A stretch of 64,000 nt of DNA from CAVSWT01 sp963731745 (lineage in GTDB: Bacteria; Bacteroidota; Ignavibacteria; Ignavibacteriales; Ignavibacteriaceae), in the NCBI GenBank assembly GCA_963731745.1, contig CAVSWT010000031.1:7895-71894 (forward strand), written 5' to 3'. Both the position numbers and the translations under genes were made by a program. Numbering within the stretch: position 1 is the first letter of the stretch; the number at the start of each line of letters is the position of its first letter. The notes under the pieces were generated by a model. It saw only the letters and a program-made list of their open reading frames with translations, made no database searches and was not told the origin of the DNA. Shown here one piece after another: positions 15,941-24,334 of this stretch.

Positions 15941-17689
15941 TTAATTTTCTGATTTGTATTTAGTTATTAAATCAAATAATCCATTGTCATATCTTAAAAT
16001 ATTCAAATAGCAATTTACCCTATCTGCATTGAAGCAAATATTGTTATGATATCCAACAGAAGTAAAACCCGATTCCATTTTTCTAATTATATCTTCCCTC
16101 GCCATCGAAGAACCTTTAAGTAGATTAATCAAATATTCTGCAGTATCATATCCGTAACAAATATTTCTATTTATATCTTTTTTAACCTGGTCATAAAATC
16201 GTTTACTGAAATCTTGAAATGCAAAACTTTTATAGTCAAAAAAATAATCGGAAGTGAAAACAACACGATTACTTAAATCGGGTGAAGTTTCGTAGCCCTT
16301 AGCAAAAAGCCAATCCTGATTTCCGTAAATAGATGTATTAACGCTGTCAACGGCTAATTCTGAAAGAATGGCAGTTGCATCAATTTTATCAGCTAAGGGA
16401 ATATACATTCCATCGAAAATATTTGTAGTATCATCAATATTTTTTACCTGGTCAGCAAGGTCAAAACTATTGCTTTTATAAGTTTCAGAAATATTAATTT
16501 CACCGCCTAATCTTTCGAACTCATTTTTAAATGAAGCACTTAATAAAGGAGAATAACCATCAACGGCATTTAGTACGGCAATGCTTCTTTTGTTTTCGGA
16601 ATTGAATATATACTGCGCCATTAATTTTCCGCGAAGGCTAAAAGGAGGATTTGCCTGAAAAAAAAGTTGATTCAAGCTGGTGAGCCCGGTATCTGTTGCT
16701 GTTGGTGAGATGATTGGAATATTTGTATCTTTAAATATTTTTAAAGCTATTCGTACTTCGTTGCTAAAAATTGGGCCGATGAGTGCTTTTAACTGGGGAA
16801 TAAATTCTATTTTACTTTTTATCTGAGCTATTTTATCTTCTTTCATTTCAGTATTCAAAATCATTAATCCAATTTCATCTTTGCCGTTTTTATCTTTATT
16901 AAATTCTGATACTGCAAATTTTATCCCTTCTAAAATTTCATTTGCAGAGTTCGCAGCTTCATCGCTTACTTTTTCACCCTCTAAAGGAAGCAGTACACCA
17001 ATAATATTTGATGGCAAACTGCTGGAATGATTGAGCAAAATTTCTTGATTCAGCGAAATCGCTTCTTTACTTTCTTTGGAGGAAGGATAATTACGAACTA
17101 ACTTTCCAAATGATTTCCTAGCATCTGCAACATTTCCTTCTCTCAAATATGCTTTGCCCAGCACTAATAATAAAAATGATTTTACTTCTTTATTCGCACT
17201 GCTGGATGAATCTTCAAACTGACTTATTTGAAAAGAATTTAAATATCCAAATCCAATTTTTTCAGCAGTCTCTTTAGCATAATTGTAATAAGATGAATCG
17301 GGATTGCTGGAAATTAATTTTATACATTGATCAAAGGCATTAGAATATTTTTTTCCCAAATAATAAGAATTAGCCAAAGTAAGCCGTGCTTCATTTATAT
17401 ATTTGCTGTCCGGATATAAATTAATAAATTTGTTTAAGGTTTCGGAAGCTTCACTATACCGCGATAATTTTATTAAAATCTTTCCTTTGAACAAATATGA
17501 AATGGAAATTTTAGAATTAGCTGGAGATTCTAGAATTGAATTAAACGCCTGCAATGCTTTTTGATATTGCAGAGCATCAAATAGATTAACTGCCTGATTA
17601 AATTTTAATTCAATATTTTCATTAGGAATTTCTTGTGCATAAAGTACAGATAGGGATAGAAGAGAAAATAGAAAAATTTTTTTTAACAT
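15941..17689 (-). CDS. TPR plus periplasmic ligand-binding-fold protein (LpoA/Leu-Ile-Val-binding-like)
   Basis: 582 residues: signal peptide MLKKIFLFSLLSLSVLYAQ, tetratricopeptide repeats about 25-215 (SKISISYLFKGKILIKLSRY, YINEARLTLANSYYLGKKYS), then a type I periplasmic-binding fold about 225-580 (IIGVLLPLEGEKVSDEAANS, then LKALIGPIFSNEV and IPIISPTATDTGL). This domain order is that of penicillin-binding-protein activator LpoA, which stimulates PBP1A, but it is also found in uncharacterised Bacteroidota proteins. No lipobox Cys is seen at the cleavage site, so it may be soluble periplasmic. It begins one base after the upstream TPR gene stop, hence tight operon coupling. Confidence 0.82.
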   Translation of the reverse strand: MLKKIFLFSLLSLSVLYAQEIPNENIELKFNQAVNLFDALQYQKALQAFNSILESPANSKISISYLFKGKILIKLSRYSEASETLNKFINLYPDSKYINEARLTLANSYYLGKKYSNAFDQCIKLISSNPDSSYYNYAKETAEKIGFGYLNSFQISQFEDSSSSANKEVKSFLLLVLGKAYLREGNVADARKSFGKLVRNYPSSKESKEAISLNQEILLNHSSSLPSNIIGVLLPLEGEKVSDEAANSANEILEGIKFAVSEFNKDKNGKDEIGLMILNTEMKEDKIAQIKSKIEFIPQLKALIGPIFSNEVRIALKIFKDTNIPIISPTATDTGLTSLNQLFFQANPPFSLRGKLMAQYIFNSENKRSIAVLNAVDGYSPLLSASFKNEFERLGGEINISETYKSNSFDLADQVKNIDDTTNIFDGMYIPLADKIDATAILSELAVDSVNTSIYGNQDWLFAKGYETSPDLSNRVVFTSDYFFDYKSFAFQDFSKRFYDQVKKDINRNICYGYDTAEYLINLLKGSSMAREDIIRKMESGFTSVGYHNNICFNADRVNCYLNILRYDNGLFDLITKYKSEN

Positions 17690-17690
17690 C

Positions 17691-18590
17691 TTAAACCATA
17701 TTATTATTCAGCAATTTAGTAGCATTTTTTTTCCCCTCTATTGCAGAATTATTTGCCGGGTCAAGACTGATTGCAACATCAAAATAATTCATAGCATCTT
17801 TTGCTTTAGAAGCTTTTAAGCAGGCTTCACCTAGCTTAGCGTAATCATCGGAAGAAACATCTTCAATTGATTCTATAAATTTCAAAAAATACTTTTCAGC
17901 TTTAAGATAATCTCCGTGTTTCAAATAAATTTTACCTGCTAACTTGAAAATCGATATTTCTTTTGGATTTAATTTTATTGCTTTTTCTACAGGATTAACA
18001 GCATGAGCATACATGCCTAAATTGTAATAACAATCCGCATAGATAAAATTTAATTCCCAAAAATTCGAATATAATTCTTCAGTTTTTTTTGCATAGGTTA
18101 ATGCTTTTTCAAAATTTTTCAGCTTCACTTCAATTTTTGCAAGATATAAATTTGCTTCATATAAAAGTTCAGAATGTTTTTGCTTAGGAATAAAATTAAG
18201 AAAGTTAAGTCTGGCAATTTCAAACTCTTCAAGCATATAATGCGAGTAACCGAGAAAGAAAGAAACCATTTGTTCCTCTTCGGGTAAAATATAGCTAAGT
18301 ACTTCAATCGCTTCATTCCATCTTGAATTTCGCAGTAAATATTGTCCTAAAAATAATCTTATGTCCTTATCTTCAGGATTTTTTTCAATTAATGATTCAA
18401 GAAGATTTATGCCCGGAGCGATGTTACCCAATGATTCATAAACATCTGCAAGATCAAAATAAGCTTCAACTAAATCCGGATTATCACGAATAATTATATG
18501 ATAAATTTGTACGGCGTGAAGCAGCTTTCCTTGAGCTTCGAATTCTCTTGCGGTTTTAAGTCTATGCTGTACTTGAAAAATAGATTCCAA
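17691..18590 (-). CDS. Tetratricopeptide repeat protein
   Basis: 299 residues with no signal peptide, made of TPR units throughout (VEAYFDLADVYESLGNIAPG, AKIEVKLKNFEKALTYAKKT, LAGKIYLKHGDYLKAEKYFL, YAKLGEACLKASKAKDAMNY). It is probably cytoplasmic and a scaffold; the partner is unknown. The start is TTG at 18590, three bases after the guaA stop, with GGGAATAA at the end of guaA serving as ribosome-binding site, so translation is likely coupled to guaA. It is the second gene of the guaA - TPR - TPR/binding protein - radC run. Confidence 0.82.
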   Translation of the reverse strand: MESIFQVQHRLKTAREFEAQGKLLHAVQIYHIIIRDNPDLVEAYFDLADVYESLGNIAPGINLLESLIEKNPEDKDIRLFLGQYLLRNSRWNEAIEVLSYILPEEEQMVSFFLGYSHYMLEEFEIARLNFLNFIPKQKHSELLYEANLYLAKIEVKLKNFEKALTYAKKTEELYSNFWELNFIYADCYYNLGMYAHAVNPVEKAIKLNPKEISIFKLAGKIYLKHGDYLKAEKYFLKFIESIEDVSSDDYAKLGEACLKASKAKDAMNYFDVAISLDPANNSAIEGKKNATKLLNNNMV

Positions 18591-18593
18591 AAT

Positions 18594-20132
18594 TTATTCC
18601 CATTCAATAGTTGAAGGAGGCTTAGAACTGATATCGTAAACAACTCTATTAACTCCTCGAACTTTATTTATAATTTTATTCGAAACATTCGCTAAGAAAT
18701 CAGGATCGAAATGAAACCAATCTGCAGTCATGCCATCAACAGAAGTAACTGCTCGAAGCGCCATCACACTTTCATATGTTCTAAAATCTCCCATAACGCC
18801 AACTGAATTAACCGGCAGCAGAACAGCGAATGCCTGCCAAATTTTGTTATAAAGATTTGCGTTTTTAATTTCTTGGATAAAAATATCGTCAGCTTCCCGC
18901 AAAATGTCAAGCTTACTTTTTGTAATATCACCTAAAATACGAACGGCCAATCCGGGTCCTGGGAATGGATGACGTTCGATAAAACTTTCGGGTATGTTTA
19001 ATTCTCTGCCTGTATTTCTAACTTCGTCTTTAAATAATTCTCTAAAGGGTTCAATCAATTTAAAATTCATTTTTTCAGGTAAGCCGCCTACATTATGATG
19101 AGTTTTAATTGTAGCAGATGCACCTTTTACAGAAACCGATTCAATTACATCAGGATAAAGCGTTCCCTGGACTAAAAATTTCGCATCTTTAAATTTCTTT
19201 GCTTCAGTTTCAAATACTTCGATAAATGTATTACCGATTATTTTTCTTTTATGTTCAGGATCGACTATGCCTTTCAAATTTTTCAAGAATTTTTCCGACG
19301 CATCTATGTGAATAATTTGAAGATTAAATTTATCTTTAAACATTTCTTCAATTAATTTGCTTTCATTTTTTCTCATCATCCCAGTATCAATATGAATACA
19401 AATTAAATTTTTCCCGATTGCTTTTTCCACAAGTACAGCCGCAACTGTGGAATCAACCCCGCCGCTGAGAGCGCAAATAACTTTGCTTGATCCGGCAATT
19501 GATTTAATTTTAGAAATGTTTTCTTCAATAAAATTTTGAGATGTCCAATCACCTTTGCAATTGCAGATATCAAACAAAAAATTATGAATTATTTTTGAAC
19601 CTTCTTCTGTATGATAAACTTCGGGATGAAATTGCACACCAAATAAATTCTCTTTATCATTTTCTATTGCACAAAAAGGTGAATGATCTGAATCGCCGAC
19701 AACGTTAAATCCGCTTGGAATTTTTGTAACCAAATCTCCATGACTCATCCAGACTGTAGATTCTTTACTTACATCATTAAGTAATTTAGAATTATTTAAA
19801 ACTTTAAGTGTAGCCTTTCCGTATTCTCTGTCTTTCGCCGGTTCAACATTTCCATCAAGATTTTTGCAGAGCCATTGAAGTCCATAACAAATTGCTAAAA
19901 TTGGAATTTTAAGATTCAAAATTTCTTTTTCAAGTACAGGCGCATCTTTATCATAAACGCTCATCGGGCCGCCTGAAAGTATTATTCCAACGGGATTAAT
20001 TTCTTTTATTTTTTGAAGTGAAATAGTGTGCGGATAAATTTCGGAATAAACTTTTGCTTCTCTGATTCTTCGCGTTATTAATTGTGTGAATTGTGAACCG
20101 AAATCTATAATTAAAATTGTTTGTCGATGCAT
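18594..20132 (-). CDS. guaA: GMP synthase (glutamine-hydrolysing)
   Basis: 512 residues; converts XMP to GMP with ATP and glutamine. The class I glutamine amidotransferase domain (1-190) has the nucleophile in AICYGLQWLC and the catalytic His/Glu in GVQFHPEV. The ATP-pyrophosphatase domain has the PP-loop ALSGGVDSTVAAVL. The C-terminal dimerisation domain includes RHPFPGPGLAVRILG and ends PPSTIEWE, as in all GuaA proteins. It is full length. It is the first gene after a strong 17-bp hairpin, so it probably has its own promoter or is controlled by that leader. Confidence 0.98.
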   Translation of the reverse strand: MHRQTILIIDFGSQFTQLITRRIREAKVYSEIYPHTISLQKIKEINPVGIILSGGPMSVYDKDAPVLEKEILNLKIPILAICYGLQWLCKNLDGNVEPAKDREYGKATLKVLNNSKLLNDVSKESTVWMSHGDLVTKIPSGFNVVGDSDHSPFCAIENDKENLFGVQFHPEVYHTEEGSKIIHNFLFDICNCKGDWTSQNFIEENISKIKSIAGSSKVICALSGGVDSTVAAVLVEKAIGKNLICIHIDTGMMRKNESKLIEEMFKDKFNLQIIHIDASEKFLKNLKGIVDPEHKRKIIGNTFIEVFETEAKKFKDAKFLVQGTLYPDVIESVSVKGASATIKTHHNVGGLPEKMNFKLIEPFRELFKDEVRNTGRELNIPESFIERHPFPGPGLAVRILGDITKSKLDILREADDIFIQEIKNANLYNKIWQAFAVLLPVNSVGVMGDFRTYESVMALRAVTSVDGMTADWFHFDPDFLANVSNKIINKVRGVNRVVYDISSKPPSTIEWE

Positions 20133-20150
20133 TGGATGAGTTTTATTTAA

Positions 20151-20188
20151 AACAATAACAAAATCTTACAGAAGATTTTGTTATTGTT
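20151..20188 (-). terminator. Perfect 17-bp stem hairpin between gcvH and guaA
   Basis: AACAATAACAAAATCTT (20151-20167) and AAGATTTTGTTATTGTT (20172-20188) are perfect reverse complements around a 4-base loop. On the minus strand it follows the gcvH stop by 44 bases and is followed by TTTTAAATAAAA, so it fits an A+T-rich intrinsic terminator for the efp-acc-gcvH operon. It ends only 18 bases before the guaA ATG, so it would also sit in the guaA leader if transcription reads through or starts upstream. Confidence 0.7.
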
Positions 20189-20232
20189 AATTAATCTAGA
20201 TTTAGAATCTATGATCTTAAATTTATAAATAT

Positions 20233-20613
20233 TTACTGTCCGATTAATTCCTGGTATTCTTTGCTGTCGACAAGATCACTTAATTCACTTTCATCATTTA
20301 TTTCAACTTTAACCATCCAGCCAAGTCCATAAGGATCACTGTTTACAAGTTCAGGATTATCTCCAAGTTCTTTGTTTAGCTCTACAATTTTTCCAGTGCA
20401 TGGAGCATATAAATCACTGACGGTTTTAACTGCCTCGATTGTACCGAATGAATCTCCTTTTTTCATTTCTTTTAAGTTCGGATCGATATCAACAAAAACT
20501 ACATCACCTAATTCGCCTTGAGCATATTCTGTTATTCCGATCGTGCCTATTTTGCCGTCAACTGAAATCCATTCATGGTCTTTAGTATATTTTATGTTAT
20601 CAGGAAATCTCAT
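20233..20613 (-). CDS. gcvH: Glycine cleavage system H protein
   Basis: 126 residues carrying a lipoyl domain; GcvH shuttles the aminomethyl group between the P, T and L proteins of glycine cleavage and can also pass lipoate to 2-oxoacid dehydrogenases. The lipoylation site is K63 in GTIEAVKTVSDLYAP, and YTKDHEWI at the N-terminus and YGLGWMVKVEI near the C-terminus are family hallmarks. It is the last gene of the efp-accB-accC-gcvH run, 44 bases after accC. No gcvP or gcvT is in the window. Confidence 0.96.
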   Translation of the reverse strand: MRFPDNIKYTKDHEWISVDGKIGTIGITEYAQGELGDVVFVDIDPNLKEMKKGDSFGTIEAVKTVSDLYAPCTGKIVELNKELGDNPELVNSDPYGLGWMVKVEINDESELSDLVDSKEYQELIGQ

Positions 20614-20657
20614 TTATTACCTCGATTAATTTTATTTTCAAAATTACTTTATAAATT

Positions 20658-21998
20658 TTAATCTTCAAAATTGAAATGATCTAGGAAGCTGGTATCGAAA
20701 TTACCATTTAAAAATCTTGAATCTTCAAGTACTTTTAAATGAAAAGGTATTGTAGTTTTAACGCCTTCGACTGTAAATTCTTCTAAAGCCCTTCTTGCCC
20801 GTTTAATTGCGTGCTGTCGATCTGTTCCCCAAACAATAAGCTTTGCTAAAAGTGAATCGTAATAAGGAGGAATTGTGTACGAATGGTATATATGTGAATC
20901 AACTCTTACTCCAAATCCGCCTGGAAAATGCAGTGATTCAATTTTACCGGGCGAAGGCCTAAAACCATTTTTCGGATCTTCGGCATTTATTCGAAATTCT
21001 ATACTATGGCCTCGCGGCGTTCCGGGCAAAGTTTCAATATTCTCACCTGCTGCAACTAAAATCTGCTGGCGGACTAAATCCACGTTGTAAACGAATTCAG
21101 TTACCGGATGTTCAACCTGAATTCGCGTATTCATTTCCATGAAATAGAAATTCCTGTGTTTATCGAACAAAAATTCTACAGTACCTGCTCCTTCATAATT
21201 AACAGCTTTGGCTCCTAGAATGGCAGTTTCCCCCATTTTATTTCGTATCTCTGCATTAATAGCAGGCGAAGGAGATTCCTCAATTAACTTTTGATGTCTG
21301 CGCTGAACAGAACAATCACGTTCACCATAATGATAAACATTGCCAAACGTATCGCCTAAAACCTGGATTTCAACATGGCGAGGATTTTCAATGTACTTTT
21401 CAATATAAACATCGGGATTACCAAAAGCGGATTCAGCTTCGTTACCGGCTGTTTGAAAAGCTTTTTCAAAATCCTTTTCTTCCCAAACAATTCGCATACC
21501 TTTTCCCCCACCGCCGGCAGAGGCTTTTATAATTACCGGGAATCCAATCTCTTTAGAAATTTGAATCCCCTCTTCTTTATTTTTTATTACGCCATCGCTG
21601 CCCGGAATTACTGGAACACCATTATTCTTCATAGTTTCTTTTGCAAAGGATTTATTTCCCATTGCATTTATCATTTCAGGTGAGGGCCCAATGAATTTAA
21701 TATTGTGTTCTGAACAAATTTCAGAAAAATTAGCATTCTCGGCAAGAAAACCATAACCAGGATGAATTGCATCGGCTCCCGTAATTTGAGCTGCAGAAAT
21801 TATCAAAGGAATTTTCAAATAACTTTCTTTACTTGGGGCAGGGCCTATGCAGACAGCTTCGTCGGCAAAGGTAACATGTAATGAATCTCTATCAGCTTCA
21901 GAATAGATAGCTACAGTTTTAACCCCAAGTTCTTTACAAGTCCGTATTATTCTGAGGGCAATTTCGCCTCTATTGGCAATTAAAATTTTGTTAAACAA
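20658..21998 (-). CDS. accC: Acetyl-CoA carboxylase, biotin carboxylase subunit
   Basis: 446 residues, standard length. It carboxylates the biotin on AccB using ATP and bicarbonate, the first half of malonyl-CoA synthesis for fatty acids. The N-terminal FNKILIANRGEIALRIIRT, the ATP-grasp glycine-rich loop KASAGGGGKGMRIV, the catalytic EMNTRIQVEHPVTE and the HSIEFRINAEDP region are all intact. The start is TTG at 21998, preceded by GTGAGAG. It follows accB by 25 bases. Cytoplasmic. Confidence 0.97.
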   Translation of the reverse strand: MFNKILIANRGEIALRIIRTCKELGVKTVAIYSEADRDSLHVTFADEAVCIGPAPSKESYLKIPLIISAAQITGADAIHPGYGFLAENANFSEICSEHNIKFIGPSPEMINAMGNKSFAKETMKNNGVPVIPGSDGVIKNKEEGIQISKEIGFPVIIKASAGGGGKGMRIVWEEKDFEKAFQTAGNEAESAFGNPDVYIEKYIENPRHVEIQVLGDTFGNVYHYGERDCSVQRRHQKLIEESPSPAINAEIRNKMGETAILGAKAVNYEGAGTVEFLFDKHRNFYFMEMNTRIQVEHPVTEFVYNVDLVRQQILVAAGENIETLPGTPRGHSIEFRINAEDPKNGFRPSPGKIESLHFPGGFGVRVDSHIYHSYTIPPYYDSLLAKLIVWGTDRQHAIKRARRALEEFTVEGVKTTIPFHLKVLEDSRFLNGNFDTSFLDHFNFED

Positions 21999-22023
21999 TT
22001 TTCTCTCACTTTATTAGAAGCAC

Positions 22024-22491
22024 TTAACTCAATTCGACTAAAAATAAAGGCTGGTTATATTCGACCGGTTTGCCATTTTCAACAAGCACTTTTACCACTT
22101 TTCCGCTAACATCACTTTCAATCTCGTTCATCAACTTCATTGCTTCAACTATACAGAGCACGCTGCCGGAGGAAATCGTATCTCCTATCTGAATATAAGG
22201 ATCTGCATCAGGTGCAGGTGCCCGATAAAAAGTTCCTACTATAGGTGAATGAATTTCATGAAGATTATCTTTTTTGTTTTCTTTTTCACTTTTCTCTTGA
22301 ACGGAATTTTCAGTTGATGCTGAAGGAGGTTGTGGAGCAGAAGAACCTGTAAACTGGGGAGTGGTAATGAACTGGGCATTTCTAATTTTTTTTGCAATCT
22401 TTATGCGCAGCCCTTCCTCTTCAATTTCAAGATCAGTGATCTCGGTGGAATCCACAATTTTTACAAGCTTTTTAATAAGATTTAAATCCAT
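22024..22491 (-). CDS. accB: Acetyl-CoA carboxylase, biotin carboxyl carrier protein
   Basis: 155 residues. An N-terminal helical segment (1-35) is followed by a flexible Pro/Ser/Glu/Lys-rich linker (40-80) and a C-terminal biotinyl domain with the site K119 in CIVEAMKLMNEIESD. It carries carboxyl groups from AccC to the carboxyltransferase. It lies between efp (15-base gap) and accC (25-base gap), the usual order in many bacteria. The carboxyltransferase genes accA/accD are not in the window. Confidence 0.97.
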   Translation of the reverse strand: MDLNLIKKLVKIVDSTEITDLEIEEEGLRIKIAKKIRNAQFITTPQFTGSSAPQPPSASTENSVQEKSEKENKKDNLHEIHSPIVGTFYRAPAPDADPYIQIGDTISSGSVLCIVEAMKLMNEIESDVSGKVVKVLVENGKPVEYNQPLFLVELS

Positions 22492-22506
22492 TTTACCACC
22501 TTCTTT

Positions 22507-23070
22507 TTAAGATTTTACTCTCTCAACATATGCCCCTGTTCTTGTATCAACTCTTAAAACATCTTCTTCGTTCACGAATAATGGAACATTTATGCTTGCA
22601 CCTGTTTCCAGCTTTGCGGGTTTATTAGCTCCTGTTGCAGTATCTCCTCTAAAGCCGGGTTCGGTTTCCACTACTTTTAAATTTACAAATATTGGAATTT
22701 CAACATTTATTATATTGTCGCCATTAAATAAAATTTCAACTTCTTCACTTTCTTTAAGATAGTTAACACCATCGCCAAAATTTTCAATAGGTACATTTAT
22801 CTGTTCATAATTGTCATTATCCATGCAGACCAAAAAATCGTTATCGCGATATAAATATTGATATTTTTTTCTTTCTACTCTAACAATTTCAATTCCTTCT
22901 CCGGATCTGAAAGTATTATCTAGAACTTTACCTGTTTTTAAATTTTTGAGAGTGGTTCTAACAAAAGCTCCGCCTTTGCCCGGTTTTACATGCTGGAATT
23001 CTGTTATAGTATAAAGATCATTTTTAAATTTTATAATCAATCCATTTCTGAAATCTGAAGTGTCGGCCAT
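22507..23070 (-). CDS. efp: Elongation factor P
   Basis: 187 residues, three OB-like domains; EF-P binds ribosomes stalled at polyproline and promotes peptide bond formation. N-terminal MADTSDFRNGLIIKFKNDLY, the modification loop HVKPGKGGAFVRTTLKN with its tip lysine (GKGG), and the C-terminal signature ASINVPLFVNEEDVLRVDTR are all present. It heads the efp-accB-accC-gcvH operon. The upstream gap (23071-23291) is A+T-rich and holds a perfect 15-base palindrome at 23264-23278. Confidence 0.97.
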   Translation of the reverse strand: MADTSDFRNGLIIKFKNDLYTITEFQHVKPGKGGAFVRTTLKNLKTGKVLDNTFRSGEGIEIVRVERKKYQYLYRDNDFLVCMDNDNYEQINVPIENFGDGVNYLKESEEVEILFNGDNIINVEIPIFVNLKVVETEPGFRGDTATGANKPAKLETGASINVPLFVNEEDVLRVDTRTGAYVERVKS

Positions 23071-23263
23071 AAATCCTTAGGAATGTTTGTTAATAAATAG
23101 ACGGAAAAAATAGATATATACGCCCTGAATGTCAAGAAACGGAAATTGCAAAAATTGAAAAGAATTGATATGTTTTTTAATAAAATCGAGCGGTTTTTAT
23201 AAAAAAATTATCAATTTTGTTAAATTACATTTTGAAAAAACCTCGCATCAAAAAAAGAAATTC

Positions 23264-23278
23264 GTAAAATAATTTTAC
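23264..23278. promoter_or_regulatory. 15-base perfect palindrome upstream of efp
   Basis: GTAAAATAATTTTAC is a perfect palindrome about a central A. It lies just past the stop of the PorV-like gene and about 195 bases before the efp start. It could be a weak terminator stem or an operator; given its A+T content chance is also possible. Confidence 0.3.
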
Positions 23279-23291
23279 ATTTTGTAATTGT

Positions 23292-24308
23292 CTAAAAAGT
23301 AATTCCAAGAGAAATATATTGAATATTATTCAGTCGCCCAAAGTCCTGATAAGCGTAATCAACTTTAAGTTTTACTAGATCCATAATTCTATAATGAAGT
23401 CCAACACCCATTGTCAATCCTTTTTCCGAATCTTTTTCGAAAAGCGAATTATAACCTCCGCGGAAATACACCATTTCATTCCATGAATATTCCAAACCGG
23501 AATTAAGATATTCTGTATGGTCATTCGGATGAACCGCATCTACAGCAAGTGTGATTCTATTATTTTCTGTTTTTACAATATCACTTGATAATCCGAATCT
23601 AAATAGAAGAGGCAAATCAAATTTTTCAAGCTCTAAATTAGTATTTACTAAATTACCACCGCTTGATCCTGAATTCATAATTTTAGTTACATCTCTGCCA
23701 GACAATTGCATTTTAGAACCAAAATTTGAAATACTCGCTGCAATTCTTAATTCATTTAAAACATGAATTTTATAAATAGTTCCAATATCAACACCGATTC
23801 CGGACGCAGTCATATGCCAAATAGATTCATTAATATATTTAACATTAAAGCCGATTGAAAAATCATCTGTAAGAAACCGTGAATAATTTAAACCAATTAC
23901 AATTGCTCCGGCGTCAAAAAATTCACCTGTCCCTTCAGGCAGTGCTTCAGTTCTAACTTGCATTTCATTCATAGAGAGAACTGAAACAAAAGCCCCAAGT
24001 GTTCCAAAATCTGAAATATGACTTGCTAAAGCGGCATAGTCATAACCAATGTCAGCATAAAGTGTAGAATGATTAAAAAAGGCTTCGTTGGAGTTTATGT
24101 TTGCTGTTCCTCCCGGATTCCAATACATCGCTGTTATGTCATCAGCAAGTGCGGTATATGCGCCTCCCATGCCAATTGCTCTGGGACCAACATTAAATTT
24201 TAAAACCTGGGCAGCTGTAGTTCCGGTTTTAAGCGTTTGAGAATTAACGCCGAATGACGCAAAAATTATTAAGAATATTATGATATACAATTTGTAAAAA
24301 GAATTCAT
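23292..24308 (-). CDS. PorV/PorQ family outer-membrane protein
   Basis: 338 residues: signal peptide MNSFYKLYIIIFLIIFASFG-VNSQ, then a FadL-like 14-stranded barrel. The opening AAQVLKFNVGPRAIGMGGAY and TALADDITAMYWNPGGTA are the PorV/PorQ (UPF0164) hallmark, and the protein ends in the aromatic IQYISLGITF. PorV-type proteins are shuttle or attachment subunits of the type IX secretion system and help move CTD cargo to the cell surface. It is the last gene of a run with the T9SS cargo and TonB-dependent receptor, 26 bases downstream. Many such paralogues occur in this group, so a specific role with that cargo is inferred from position. Confidence 0.85.
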   Translation of the reverse strand: MNSFYKLYIIIFLIIFASFGVNSQTLKTGTTAAQVLKFNVGPRAIGMGGAYTALADDITAMYWNPGGTANINSNEAFFNHSTLYADIGYDYAALASHISDFGTLGAFVSVLSMNEMQVRTEALPEGTGEFFDAGAIVIGLNYSRFLTDDFSIGFNVKYINESIWHMTASGIGVDIGTIYKIHVLNELRIAASISNFGSKMQLSGRDVTKIMNSGSSGGNLVNTNLELEKFDLPLLFRFGLSSDIVKTENNRITLAVDAVHPNDHTEYLNSGLEYSWNEMVYFRGGYNSLFEKDSEKGLTMGVGLHYRIMDLVKLKVDYAYQDFGRLNNIQYISLGITF

Positions 24309-24334
24309 AAAATTTTCTCCTGCTTTTCGATAGG

